A stretch of 49,632 nt of DNA from Acidobacteriota bacterium (GTDB lineage: Bacteria; Acidobacteriota; Terriglobia; 20CM-2-55-15), in the NCBI GenBank assembly GCA_003223875.1, contig QHWY01000093.1:1-49632 (forward strand), given 5' to 3'. Positions 34,731-43,747 of this stretch are shown here, one piece after another; position 1 is the first letter of the stretch, and each line of letters begins with the position of its first letter. Under the pieces are notes generated by a model, which was not told the DNA's origin, searched no databases, and worked only from the letters and a program-made list of their open reading frames with translations. Made by a program: the position numbers and the translations under genes.

Positions 34731-36533
34731 ATGCCATTACCAAATCTGGCCGACATTCTCAGTAAGATCAACGACGGTATTTGCATTCTCGATAAAGACC
34801 GTCAGGTGACGTTCGCCAACGACAAGGCTTCACGCATTCTGGAAACGGCTGATCACCTGTTTCACGATCGTATTGCCCAGGCATTGAAGGACCAAACTCC
34901 GGTGCGCTTCGAATATCTGCACGTTTCGATGAAACGTTGGTTCGAGCACCAAACATATCCTAACGCGGATGGTGGTCTTACTGTGTTTTCGCGCGACATC
35001 ACTTCGCGTCATCGGCTCGAGGAGGCGCTGCGGGCCAGTGAAGACCGCTTTCGCCGGCTGATCGACTCGAACATTATCGGCGTGCTCGTCGTCGAGAGCG
35101 GAATCATCACCGAAGCCAATGACGTGTTTCTAAGGATGATCGGCTATTCACGAGACGATGTCGTTTCGAGGAGACTACGATGGCGTGAAATGACGCCGCC
35201 AGAGTACGACGAGGTCGATGCAAGGGCGCGGCAACAAATCGCGGCCTATGGTGGTTTCGCGCCTTACGAGAAAGAATTTATTGCGAAGAGCGGAGACCGT
35301 CTTCCGATTCTGATCGGCGGCGTGGGGATGCCGAGTCCCTCCATTGAAACGCTCTGCCTTGCGCTGGATCTCTCTGAAAGACGGTGGGCAGAGGAACGCA
35401 TGCGGGCCCTTGTCGAATGCGGCAAAATTTTAGCTTCCTCGCTGGAATGTGAAAAAACATTCCTTGAAGTAGCCGAGTTCTTGGTCTCGAAGCTGGCTGA
35501 TTCGTGCTTCATATTTGTCAAAGAGGAAGACACATTCGTCCGCATGGCAGCAGCACACCGAGCCCCCCTAGCGGAAGCAACGGAACCTGACCCGGCCGAC
35601 ATAGAACGAATTTTGTCGTCCAGGGATCCCGATACTATCGTTTCGTCTGCTGCGCACGTGCTTGTACCCATCCCTACCCGAAACCACGTCGCGGGAGTAC
35701 TTGCGGCGACGCCCGCAAAAGCTGGCGGTTTCGATGCCGAGGATGTCCATTTTTTCAGGATGATGGGCCGCCGCGCCGGACTGGCGCTGGATAATGCGCG
35801 TCTTTACCATGAAATGCAGCGAGCCAACCGGCTGAAAGACGAATTCGTTGCAATCGTTTCACACGAGTTGCGGACACCGTTGACGCCCATTCTAGGCGGC
35901 GTGTACATGCTGAGAAGCGAGCCTTACGACCAAAAGATATTGGCGCGCGCACTCGACTTAATCGAGCGCAACGCGAAGACTCAGGTGAAAATCGTCGACG
36001 ATCTTCTCGATCTATCCCGTGCCCTCAGCGGAAAGCTGCGTCTGAATATGGACACCGTCGATCTCGCCGTAGTGATCGAGGCTGCGGTTGAAACTGTCCG
36101 CCCCGCCAGCGAAGCAAAAGGCATTCAGATCGATTTGCAGTTGGAAAGGATCGACACTCCCATTTCAGGGGATGCGGATCGCCTCCAGCAGGTCGTGTGG
36201 AATCTGCTGGCGAATTCCGTCAAATTTACGCCCAATGATGGACGCATTTTCGTCAAACTTTCGAGAGTGGGCCATCATGCCGAAATCGGCGTGACGGATA
36301 CCGGTATCGGAATCGAGGCCGGATTTCTTCCGTATGTCTTTGAGCGTTTTCGTCAGGCCGATACCTCGCGAACGCGTTTGCATGGTGGCTTAGGTTTAGG
36401 TCTTGCGATCGTTCGGCATCTGGTTGAGTCTCATGGCGGCACTGTGCACGCGTATAGCTCCGGCGACGAGCAAGGATCCACGTTCATTATAAAGTTGCCG
36501 CTGCGTCCGTTTGCGCAGGCTGCGAAACTGTAG
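34731..36533 (+). CDS. PAS-PAS-GAF sensor histidine kinase
   Basis: A 600-residue soluble sensor kinase. Domains in order: PAS (about 5-90), PAS (101-222), GAF (223-360), HisKA with phospho-acceptor His378 in IVSHELRTPL, and HATPase (475-595) with the N box around NLLANSVKFTPNDG and G boxes DTGIGIE and GLGLGLAI. No membrane helix is present, so the signal is internal. No response-regulator gene is adjacent, making it an orphan kinase. Neighbours give no clue to its signal, and a decayed locus follows it. Confidence 0.92.
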   Translation: MPLPNLADILSKINDGICILDKDRQVTFANDKASRILETADHLFHDRIAQALKDQTPVRFEYLHVSMKRWFEHQTYPNADGGLTVFSRDITSRHRLEEALRASEDRFRRLIDSNIIGVLVVESGIITEANDVFLRMIGYSRDDVVSRRLRWREMTPPEYDEVDARARQQIAAYGGFAPYEKEFIAKSGDRLPILIGGVGMPSPSIETLCLALDLSERRWAEERMRALVECGKILASSLECEKTFLEVAEFLVSKLADSCFIFVKEEDTFVRMAAAHRAPLAEATEPDPADIERILSSRDPDTIVSSAAHVLVPIPTRNHVAGVLAATPAKAGGFDAEDVHFFRMMGRRAGLALDNARLYHEMQRANRLKDEFVAIVSHELRTPLTPILGGVYMLRSEPYDQKILARALDLIERNAKTQVKIVDDLLDLSRALSGKLRLNMDTVDLAVVIEAAVETVRPASEAKGIQIDLQLERIDTPISGDADRLQQVVWNLLANSVKFTPNDGRIFVKLSRVGHHAEIGVTDTGIGIEAGFLPYVFERFRQADTSRTRLHGGLGLGLAIVRHLVESHGGTVHAYSSGDEQGSTFIIKLPLRPFAQAAKL

Positions 36534-36544
36534 TGCCCCTATTG

Positions 36545-36920
36545 TCAAGGCAGAAATGTCAAAACGATGCGGATCTTCGCGGCTTCGGGTTCGAATTTCC
36601 ATTCACGAATTGCCGCCGTAGCGAGAGTTCCGAACACGTCCGGCATCGCCGAGATGAGCCAAATCCCGCCGACATCGCCTTCGCTATTCGGGTTCGAGCT
36701 CCTTCATGGTCTGCGCGTCGCCGATCAAAAGAACTTCAATTGGAAGTTCGGGAAGCTCGGTATTGCGAAATACCAGGGTGCCGACGAGCTGGTGGAAATG
36801 CTCGAGTTCTTTGAGAACACGCTTGGCCCGTTCCTCGCCGGCCGACGACTTTACAATGTAGGTTTCCGAGCTGACCTGGATCCAGGAGAGGCAAAGCGAC
36901 AGGGCGACCATCCCGAGCAT
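36545..36920 (-). pseudogene. Chimeric remnant: exported-protein N-terminus joined to TonB-like C-terminus
   Basis: From 36920 to 36684 a 78-codon frame begins with a signal-like sequence (MLGMVALSLCLSWIQVSSET) and continues EERAKRVLKELEHFHQLVG, like DUF1570-type exported proteins that normally run several hundred residues. It stops abruptly at 36684. Directly after, in another frame (about 36694-36545), comes a piece ending FGTLATAAIREWKFEPEAA, which looks like the C-terminal end of a TonB-type protein. The two ends come from different kinds of protein, so this looks like a deletion fusion of two genes followed by frame loss. The TonB assignment is by eye. Confidence 0.6.
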
Positions 36921-36924
36921 AGTC

Positions 36925-38394
36925 TCAATTCCCGATCTTTTTTCCTTGTGCGTCGTACACTTCTATCGGTCCATACTTTTCCATGATCGGCTTGATTTTG
37001 CTGACATCGCCGACTGCGACAATCTGAAGGTTATCGGGATTTATATATTTCCGTGCGACGCGTTGAACATCATCGGCGGTAACCGCCATGATCTTCGCAG
37101 GATATGTATCCCAGTAATCCACGGGAAATCCGTAGATCTTTCGGACGATTGCGTACCCCAACAACTCCGCGGGCCTCTCCAGGGAGAGCGCAAAAGATGC
37201 AACAAGGGCGCGCTTTGCTTCTTCCAATTCTTCTGCCGGAACCTTCTCATCGCGAATCCGCTGGAATTCGCGGTAAAACTCGGTCATGGCTCCGGCTGTT
37301 ACTTCCGTCCGGACGTCGCCACCGGCGCGCCACGCGCCGGGATACTTCACCGCCGTAAAGTTGCTGTACACGCCGTATGTATACCCTTTCTCCTCGCGCA
37401 GATTCAGGAACAGTCGGGCTGCGGGACCGCCGCCCAGAATGTGATTCATCACGGTCAGCGCAACGTAATCCGGGTCGCGTCGCTCGATAGCGATATTGCC
37501 GAGTGCAACGGTCGTCTGAACGGAATTCGGGCGGTCCACCAATACGACTCGTTTTGATTCAACTGGTTTGGGGTTGGGGGGAAGCAATTCTTTCACGTCA
37601 GTCTTTTTCCAGGCGCCTAACCACTTCTCGAGCTTCGGCACGATCTCCGACGGCTTTACATCGCCGGTAATACCAAGAATGGCATTTTGAGGCGCATATC
37701 GCTCCTGATGCCATTTCGCCAGCATGTCGGGCGTGATCGCATCGATGGATTCGTTTGTCGCCGCAACAGTCGCGGCTGGATGGGATCCGTAGACGGTCTT
37801 GTTGAACGCCTCACGCGACAAAAAATTGGGATTTGCGCGCTGCTGTCGTAGTTGCGTTTTTATGCGCTGTTTCAGGCGGTTCAATTCATCGCCGGGGAAA
37901 GTGGGATTCAGCAAAAGATCATTCGTGAGTGCGAACCACTGCTCGAAGTTATCGCTCAATCCGGAAGCGTTGATCACGGTGGCCGGATCACCGAAGGGAG
38001 CGGCTGCGGAAATTGAAGCTCCAAGCTGATCCATCTGCTCGGCGATCTGCACACTGCTTCGTGTTTTCGTCCCCTCACGGAGCATTTGTGCCGTAATTCC
38101 GGCCAACCCTGGAAGATTCGCCGGTTCGAAGACTGGCCCTGCGCCACTCAGGTTGAATTGAAGCGAGATCAGCGGCAGCCGATGGTTCTCCATAACCAGG
38201 ACAGTCAAGCCATTCGACAGCGTCACTTCGCTCGGTTTGGGCAACGTAACCTTCAGGAGATCCTTTGAAACGGGAGCACGAGCCTTCCGCTCGACCTTGC
38301 TCGTGTCAGTTCCATGTTCCTCCTGGGCGTAGGTTGCGCCAATGGAGGCGAAACTGGCTAAAAGAACGATTGCGATGAGCTTCGAGCGTTTCAT
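36925..38394 (-). CDS. M16 peptidase-like protein, non-catalytic subunit
   Basis: A 489-residue exported M16-family protein with a signal peptide (IAIVLLASFASIGATYAQ). Where the zinc motif HxxEH should be, the sequence reads GLAGITAQMLREGT, so it cannot bind zinc and is the regulatory half of a two-subunit pitrilysin-type protease. The C-terminal part keeps the glycine-rich RLFLNLREEKGYTYGVYS needed to shape the partner's site. Its ATG overlaps the stop of the catalytic subunit gene (ATGA), so both are made together, as in many bacteria. Confidence 0.9.
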   Translation of the reverse strand: MKRSKLIAIVLLASFASIGATYAQEEHGTDTSKVERKARAPVSKDLLKVTLPKPSEVTLSNGLTVLVMENHRLPLISLQFNLSGAGPVFEPANLPGLAGITAQMLREGTKTRSSVQIAEQMDQLGASISAAAPFGDPATVINASGLSDNFEQWFALTNDLLLNPTFPGDELNRLKQRIKTQLRQQRANPNFLSREAFNKTVYGSHPAATVAATNESIDAITPDMLAKWHQERYAPQNAILGITGDVKPSEIVPKLEKWLGAWKKTDVKELLPPNPKPVESKRVVLVDRPNSVQTTVALGNIAIERRDPDYVALTVMNHILGGGPAARLFLNLREEKGYTYGVYSNFTAVKYPGAWRAGGDVRTEVTAGAMTEFYREFQRIRDEKVPAEELEEAKRALVASFALSLERPAELLGYAIVRKIYGFPVDYWDTYPAKIMAVTADDVQRVARKYINPDNLQIVAVGDVSKIKPIMEKYGPIEVYDAQGKKIGN

Positions 38395-39731
38395 TGAGCG
38401 CCTCCGACTCGCGGTTTCGGAATTGTGGTGATAACCGTTCGATTGGTTTCGGTCAAGTACGTCCGCGCTACTTTTTGGATCTGCTCCTTCGTCACACTCA
38501 ACAACTTGTCATTGCCGGTATTGATCACATTCGGGTCGTTATAAAAGATCGCATTCTCTCCGAGAGCCTGTGCCCGGTATAGCGTGCCTTCGAGTTGCTC
38601 CACTTTTCCGCGCTTTACTTCCATTTTGATTTTTTGGAGTTCTGCGTCGGTCACCGGCTGGCTCTTCACGCGCTCCAACTCGTCGTAGACCAGCTTTTCG
38701 ACCTCGTTGGGATCTTTCCCGGGTACGAGCAGAAGATCCACAATGAAGAGCGATGGTCCTCTGCGCTCGAATGGTCCGGCGCCTTCCTGCACAGCGACTT
38801 GCTTTTCCCGCACGAAACCTTGATAGAACCTCGAAGACTGGCCGGTCGACAAGATCTCGCCTAGAACATATAACGCGTACCAATCCGGCGTGTTCCCTTG
38901 TGGAATCTTCCAACCGATATCGAGCCGGGGAATCTGAGCCAACGGATCTTCAATCGTCTTTCGCCGCTCGGCGGTTTGCTTCGGCTCAGTCATCTCCGGC
39001 GCCGGTGGCGGCGTCTGTGGGGAAATGTTGCCGAAATATTTCTCGGTCTTAGACAGAACTTCGCTTGATTTGAAGTCACCGACCAGCGTCAGGACGGCAT
39101 TATTAGGCGCATAGTAGATTTTGAAGAAGTCGGCTACGTCTTTCACAGAGGCGGCATTCAGATCTTCCATGGATCCGATCGTGGAGTGTTTGTACGCAAA
39201 GCTGTCGTACGCGGTCTCGAAAAGAGTATCGAACGTCAGCCCATATGGCTGATTATCGTAGCGCTGGCGTCGCTCTTCCTTGACAGTTTCTCGCTGATTA
39301 TCAAGGTTTGCCTGATTGATCACCAGCGACCGCATGCGATCGGACTCGAGAAATAACCCAAGATCAATCTGATTTGCCGGCAAAGTTTCGTGGTATTCCG
39401 TCCGATCGGTGTTGGTGGACCCGTTCATACCTCCGCCGTTGTTCTCGATGAGCACAAAATGCTCGCCTTTGCCCACATTCTCCGAGCCCTGAAACATCAT
39501 GTGCTCAAAAAGGTGGGCAAAGCCGGTCCGTCCCTGGTGCTCATCTCGCGAGCCTGCGTTATAGACAACCGAAATCGAATATGTTGGCGCAGAATGGTCT
39601 TCGGATAAGATCACACGGAGTCCATTTTTAAGCTTATGTTCGGTAAATTTGACGGACTGAGCCATCGCTGCGGGAATCGCGAGCAGTAGCGAAAGTATCG
39701 CGGGCAAGAGAATGCGTTGATTTGATTTCAT
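38391..39731 (-). CDS. M16 zinc protease, catalytic subunit
   Basis: A 446-residue exported insulinase/pitrilysin-family protease. The inverted zinc motif is HLFEH (His73, Glu76, His77), with a downstream acidic ligand in VKEERRQRYDNQP. The start at 39731 gives a clean signal peptide (ILLPAILSLLLAIPAAMAQ); the open frame upstream to 39896 lies within the neighbouring gene. The catalytic subunit is encoded first and the non-catalytic one second with a four-base overlap. It probably degrades small peptides in the periplasm. It starts 6 bp downstream of the MBL-fold gene's end on the same strand. Confidence 0.92.
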   Translation of the reverse strand: MKSNQRILLPAILSLLLAIPAAMAQSVKFTEHKLKNGLRVILSEDHSAPTYSISVVYNAGSRDEHQGRTGFAHLFEHMMFQGSENVGKGEHFVLIENNGGGMNGSTNTDRTEYHETLPANQIDLGLFLESDRMRSLVINQANLDNQRETVKEERRQRYDNQPYGLTFDTLFETAYDSFAYKHSTIGSMEDLNAASVKDVADFFKIYYAPNNAVLTLVGDFKSSEVLSKTEKYFGNISPQTPPPAPEMTEPKQTAERRKTIEDPLAQIPRLDIGWKIPQGNTPDWYALYVLGEILSTGQSSRFYQGFVREKQVAVQEGAGPFERRGPSLFIVDLLLVPGKDPNEVEKLVYDELERVKSQPVTDAELQKIKMEVKRGKVEQLEGTLYRAQALGENAIFYNDPNVINTGNDKLLSVTKEQIQKVARTYLTETNRTVITTIPKPRVGGAQ

Positions 39732-39736
39732 AGGCT

Positions 39737-40603
39737 TTACGTTCTGTTCTTCATCCATTCGATGCATTCTTTCAGCTTTTGATGCATCACTTCTTCCGAT
39801 TGGTGCCCACGTCGGCCATGGCCAGGCAGCACCCACTGGAAACGTAAATCCAGTAGACGTGTCATCGATTTTGTTTGCTCCGGCCAAGAGTACCATGCCA
39901 CATCGCGGAAAGCGATTAAGCCACCGCGCGTGTCGGACCAGGACAGGTGATCACCAGTGAATAAATATTTGTCACGATACAGAAGCACGATATGCCCGCG
40001 AGTATGGCCAGGAACCGGCACCGCGAGCAGATCTTTATCCAACACGACTGGTTCTTGTCTTTCGATCAGTTCTTCTGAATCGATTCCCCGCGAATCAGCG
40101 CGATGGATGATCCGGCGGCAGCCAAAATATTGATGAAACTTCTCGTGGTCAGCAATATCGTCACGATGGGAGAAGATCATGATGGAAATACCGCCCAATT
40201 CCTCCAGCCGCCGAACGAGTGTTCGCGCGAATCGGGGCGAGTCGATCATGATATTTCCGTCCGAACGCAATATAAGATAAGACGCCGCCCCGTAAGAATT
40301 GGGAGATGCGAATCCACAAAAATAAACGTTCTCTTCGATCAATTCCGGATACGACAACGTGGCTTTATTGATATCGATTTTGCTCCGTGTTCCAATCGAT
40401 CCTGTCGGACACGCGACAAGGGCCATAGCAGCTCTGTGCGCTTCTATGGGCGTAGCTGGTTGGTGATAAACAATCGAGTGGTCTTCGTCTTCTTTAAATA
40501 CTGCAGGCGCAATTTGCCGGCAGAGATCACAATCGATGCACGTATCGTCGACAAAGAAGTCGCCGGAGAGGTTCCGAGCGTAGGCCCGATCGGGTTTCGC
40601 CAT
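39737..40603 (-). CDS. Ferredoxin-MBL-fold fusion protein
   Basis: A 288-residue fusion. The N-terminus is a ferredoxin-like [4Fe-4S] domain with Cys22, Cys25, Cys28 and Cys65 (CIDCDLC then CPTGSIG). A metallo-beta-lactamase fold follows, with HRDDIADH at residues 146-153 in place of the standard HxHxDH, then GHTRGH and a TGDH motif. The second His of the motif is Asp, a variation seen in one MBL subgroup, so metal content may differ. A redox-linked hydrolase or oxidoreductase role is likely; substrate unknown. It is first of a three-gene run with the M16 pair, which may be only shared transcription. Confidence 0.85.
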   Translation of the reverse strand: MAKPDRAYARNLSGDFFVDDTCIDCDLCRQIAPAVFKEDEDHSIVYHQPATPIEAHRAAMALVACPTGSIGTRSKIDINKATLSYPELIEENVYFCGFASPNSYGAASYLILRSDGNIMIDSPRFARTLVRRLEELGGISIMIFSHRDDIADHEKFHQYFGCRRIIHRADSRGIDSEELIERQEPVVLDKDLLAVPVPGHTRGHIVLLYRDKYLFTGDHLSWSDTRGGLIAFRDVAWYSWPEQTKSMTRLLDLRFQWVLPGHGRRGHQSEEVMHQKLKECIEWMKNRT

Positions 40604-40615
40604 AGAACCATTGTA

Positions 40616-40685
40616 GGGGAAATTCGGGGACGGTGAGCAATTTCCCCCGAGTTTCGGAAATTGCTCACTGTTCCCGAATTTCCCC
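40616..40685. repeat. REP-like 70-bp palindrome
   Basis: Two 30-base arms (40616-40645 and 40656-40685) are inverted copies with 28 of 30 matching, around a ten-base loop. The arms begin GGGGAAATTCGGG and contain GTGAGCAATTTCC. Such palindromes resemble the REP-type sequences associated with single-stranded (Y1/RAYT) transposases; no such transposase gene is in the window. It lies just upstream of the MBL gene, next to a decayed gene. Confidence 0.8.
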
Positions 40686-40708
40686 TCTACAGCGGGGTGT
40701 CAATGACA

Positions 40709-40846
40709 TTACGACTGGGTTACGCCGATCGGCGGAGAGTTTACAACGAAGGAAAGCACATCCGAGACGCCGCCACCGGGTTCGGTTTGGTTAGCAGAAA
40801 CGTAAACGTTGTAGGTTCCCGCGCAGCTGATGGACAATTCTCGCCC
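40709..40846 (-). pseudogene. C-terminal remnant of an IPT/TIG-like cell-surface protein
   Basis: A short minus-strand stretch reads CAGTYNVYVSANQTEPGGG and then VSDVLSFVVN before a stop, the typical ending of an IPT/TIG (Ig-like) domain. It is closed upstream by a stop about 45 codons away, with no start or earlier domains. Between here and the next gene, a 38-codon plus-strand frame (40858-40974) has a hydrophobic tail (VLGLDFAAGVLLTVVVTAA) of unknown origin. The locus looks like erosion debris next to a mobile palindrome. Confidence 0.6.
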
Positions 40847-40978
40847 TCATCCAACCCGTGACTCCGGGAGCTGCCGCGGAACGGGTTCTTCAAGTACTCG
40901 GCTTGGATTTTGCCGCCGGGGTTTTGCTCACGGTCGTGGTAACCGCGGCATGTCTCAAACCTCTGGAGACTTAGTTCT

Positions 40979-41377
40979 TTACCTCGCCCAAGCAAGCACG
41001 TGATCGGGCCGGATTTTGTAAGTCACTCGAACTTCGTTCGGTTGCTTGTAAGGGTACTTATCCTGGTTGATATATTTTTTTGCGAGCGCGTTGATGTGGT
41101 CATCCGTGTTGTCGGTGATCTCTACAACCTGGCCACGCAGTGCTATGAAGCGATACGGATTGTCGGGATCTTGGATACTGAGTGCCACATGCCGGTTGCG
41201 GCGCATGTTTTTGTCTTTAATTCGTCCCTTCGCGCTATTAATCCGTACGTGAGTGCCGTCGTAGTCGCACCAGACAGGCGTGACTTGTGGTGCTCCATCC
41301 TTCATGACCGTCGCTAAATGGGCGAAAGCTTTCTTTTCGAAGAGATCGCGGAATTCGTTGGGTATTTTGGTGGCCAT
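40979..41377 (-). CDS. PPOX-class (pyridoxamine 5'-phosphate oxidase-like) F420/flavin protein
   Basis: A 132-residue split-barrel protein. FAHLATVMKDGAPQVTPVWC at the N-terminus, then NRHVALSIQDPDNPYRFIAL and RGQVVEI, are hallmarks of the PPOX class, several of which use cofactor F420 as reductases of xenobiotics or biliverdin. Cofactor use cannot be fixed from sequence by eye; F420 is suggested by the short length and the PDNPYRF motif. The gene is alone, between decayed sequence and the HD-GYP gene. Confidence 0.88.
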   Translation of the reverse strand: MATKIPNEFRDLFEKKAFAHLATVMKDGAPQVTPVWCDYDGTHVRINSAKGRIKDKNMRRNRHVALSIQDPDNPYRFIALRGQVVEITDNTDDHINALAKKYINQDKYPYKQPNEVRVTYKIRPDHVLAWAR

Positions 41378-41464
41378 TCATGTCTCCTAGTTTCAGGTTA
41401 GATCTAGGTTAATAACACGTTAATTATTTGGTAATCAACTCAGGAGCACTTACACAGGAGAGTC

Positions 41465-43588
41465 TTACGTCAAGCAGTCGGCCATGATGCGATCCGCAAA
41501 TTGCTTGAACCGCGTTTTGGTCGCGTACATACGCCTGTCGGCACAGTGCATTACCTGCTCGACATTCTTGCCATCGATAGGAATGGTCGCTAATCCGCAG
41601 CTCACGCCAAATAACATTTTCTTGTAAGGCTCATGTGCAGGATCCCACACGACCATGCGACGGAAGTTCCGGATCTGCGTGCGCAGCGTGCGCCTGTCGG
41701 CTTCGCTAAAAACGACGAACTCATCGCCACCAAGGCGACAGGTCAATTGAGCGTCGAAAAAGGCGGCTCGGAGATGTGCTGCAATACGGATCAAAGCAGC
41801 GTCACCGGCTTTGTGGCCGAAATTATCGTTGACGCTCTTGAAGGAGTTCACATCGACGAGAACGACGGATATTGCTTTGCCGGCAAGCTTGTCGGCCATC
41901 ATTTCCAGTCCCCGGCGGTTGGCCAAGCCAGTCAATTTATCCACGGTTGCCTCCCGCTGGGCCATCTCGAGAGCCATCACTTTACTCAAAGGACCTGAGA
42001 TTTTCTCGGCTAATACACGAATTAATGCGATCTCGTCGTCGTTCAAAGATGCAGCGGGACGAGCTACCGAAATGGTCGCAATGGTCTGGTCTTCGAACTT
42101 GACGGGCAGTCCTTCATGTTGTCCGGTCTTTAATCCCACTTCGCATTGCGGAAATCGGTTCTTGATCAGATCGGAGACGGCTTGCGAGATTTGTTCTATT
42201 GTCGTCGCTTTGTCCAGAGACTCCGACAGCTCTTCGAGAATTTTGACCTCGGAGGTTACGCGTTGGATGTCGGAATAAGCGGCCGAGGAAGCCGTCGTGC
42301 GCCAATTGACGACATCGCGATAAATGGATTGCCAAACACGAACAATTTCCGGATCAAAAATCGTTCCGCTTCCTTCGCGTAGTGCCTGCACGGCGCCGTT
42401 AATTGTTTCTTCCGATTCTAACCGGTCAGACGTGTACGCATCGAAGACATCCGCAACCGCCAAGACCCGTGCACCAAGCGGAATAGCATTCCCGGAAAGA
42501 CCGTTGGGATAACCGGTGCCGTCGAACCGTTCATGATGCGCAACGATCGAATCGGCGACCGGATAAGGAAATTTGATATTTGAGATGATATCGGCGCCCA
42601 ATTGCGGATGCAGACGCATTTTGCGCATCTCGTCGGGAGTCAGCGGACCTTCCTTGCTCAGTATGTATTCGGGAATCGCTAACTTACCAATATCGTGAAG
42701 CAACGCCGCGGCCGCTATCGCTTTGATTTCCTGTTCGCTTAAACGCATTGCTTCAGCGATGGCACGCGAATACTTCTGCACTCGCTGAATATGACCGTGC
42801 GTATTCTTGTCCTTGGCGTCGATTGCCAACACGAGCGTCGACAGCGTCGAATTGAAAAGTTCCGCCATCTCGGTAGCGTGTTGTTTTTCCTTCTCCAAGC
42901 TTTCGAGGTAAACACGATATGAGTAGTAACAAAGATAAAGTACGGGAGTAACGACAAGCATCAATCTAGCGCGCTGCGGACCGGCGAACTCCGAAACGAC
43001 GAATGCCAGCAGACCAGCGACGACAAAGGATGGCGCCGTATAGAGGAAATTGTCATGCCACAGACGGAAAATCGATTTATTACCCGATAGGCCAACAATC
43101 ATGGAAACACAGATCGAACTTCCCAGGTAATAAACGATGGATGCTATCAATGCTCCGATGAGGCGGTCCATGCCCGCAGCATGAAAATCCCCGACAACGC
43201 CGTGGTAAGCGGCGCCTGACATCCAGATAGTGAGCACGATCATTCCAACATTGAAAATTAACTGGTGCAGTATGAATTTTCGGGGCGGGAATATAGATTG
43301 AATTAAGACACCACAAACTCCGACAAGTATTCCCGCCGTTGTGCCGAGCATCATGACGGCGATTAAAACGACTGTTGAGATTAGGGATAGTGAAGATCCG
43401 GCGATCAGTCGCACCTTCGCATGGCCGGTGACGATCGCCAGGAACACGAGTAACCAGAAATATGAGTAGTCTGTGGGGCCAAACGTAAGAATGGCGTAGA
43501 CGAAACCACAGATGCCGACCATCCCAAACACAGCCACAGCAACCCGGGCTGCGGGTGGAAGTGCTCGCAATTGTCCTTTCTTACTCAA
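41465..43588 (-). CDS. Membrane HD-GYP/GGDEF cyclic-di-GMP protein
   Basis: A 707-residue signalling protein. About seven hydrophobic segments span residues 15-225. A coiled linker leads to an HD-GYP phosphodiesterase domain (LLHDIGKLAIPE with His298-Asp299, and HHERFDGTGYP at 351-361), then a GAF-like region (450-540) and a GGDEF domain (RLGGDEFVVF, 618-627). Both output motifs are intact, so it could make and degrade cyclic-di-GMP. The RxxD inhibitory site expected before GGDEF is absent (FDAQLTCRL). The start is TTG at 43588. Both activities on one chain suggest switching by the membrane sensor. Confidence 0.92.
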   Translation of the reverse strand: MSKKGQLRALPPAARVAVAVFGMVGICGFVYAILTFGPTDYSYFWLLVFLAIVTGHAKVRLIAGSSLSLISTVVLIAVMMLGTTAGILVGVCGVLIQSIFPPRKFILHQLIFNVGMIVLTIWMSGAAYHGVVGDFHAAGMDRLIGALIASIVYYLGSSICVSMIVGLSGNKSIFRLWHDNFLYTAPSFVVAGLLAFVVSEFAGPQRARLMLVVTPVLYLCYYSYRVYLESLEKEKQHATEMAELFNSTLSTLVLAIDAKDKNTHGHIQRVQKYSRAIAEAMRLSEQEIKAIAAAALLHDIGKLAIPEYILSKEGPLTPDEMRKMRLHPQLGADIISNIKFPYPVADSIVAHHERFDGTGYPNGLSGNAIPLGARVLAVADVFDAYTSDRLESEETINGAVQALREGSGTIFDPEIVRVWQSIYRDVVNWRTTASSAAYSDIQRVTSEVKILEELSESLDKATTIEQISQAVSDLIKNRFPQCEVGLKTGQHEGLPVKFEDQTIATISVARPAASLNDDEIALIRVLAEKISGPLSKVMALEMAQREATVDKLTGLANRRGLEMMADKLAGKAISVVLVDVNSFKSVNDNFGHKAGDAALIRIAAHLRAAFFDAQLTCRLGGDEFVVFSEADRRTLRTQIRNFRRMVVWDPAHEPYKKMLFGVSCGLATIPIDGKNVEQVMHCADRRMYATKTRFKQFADRIMADCLT

Positions 43589-43747
43589 TACAGAACCTCG
43601 TGTTCATTTATCGGCGCATCCGTGTGTCTACCTTAGAGCCTTCTACACAGGCAGAAAGAAAACTGTAAAGAGCGATGAAAAGACGCCGATAAGAGTGGAT
43701 AAGCCGCAAAAACGCGGGATGCTGGCAAAAGCGGACCAAATGTGGAG

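Noticed and set aside
38391..39896. Whole-frame start at 39896 for the catalytic M16 peptidase
   Set aside because: The first 55 codons lie within the MBL-fold gene; the signal peptide begins at 39731.
40661..40995. Open frames on both strands around the REP-like palindrome
   Set aside because: They cross the palindrome and debris; only the TIG-like piece in another frame has protein character.
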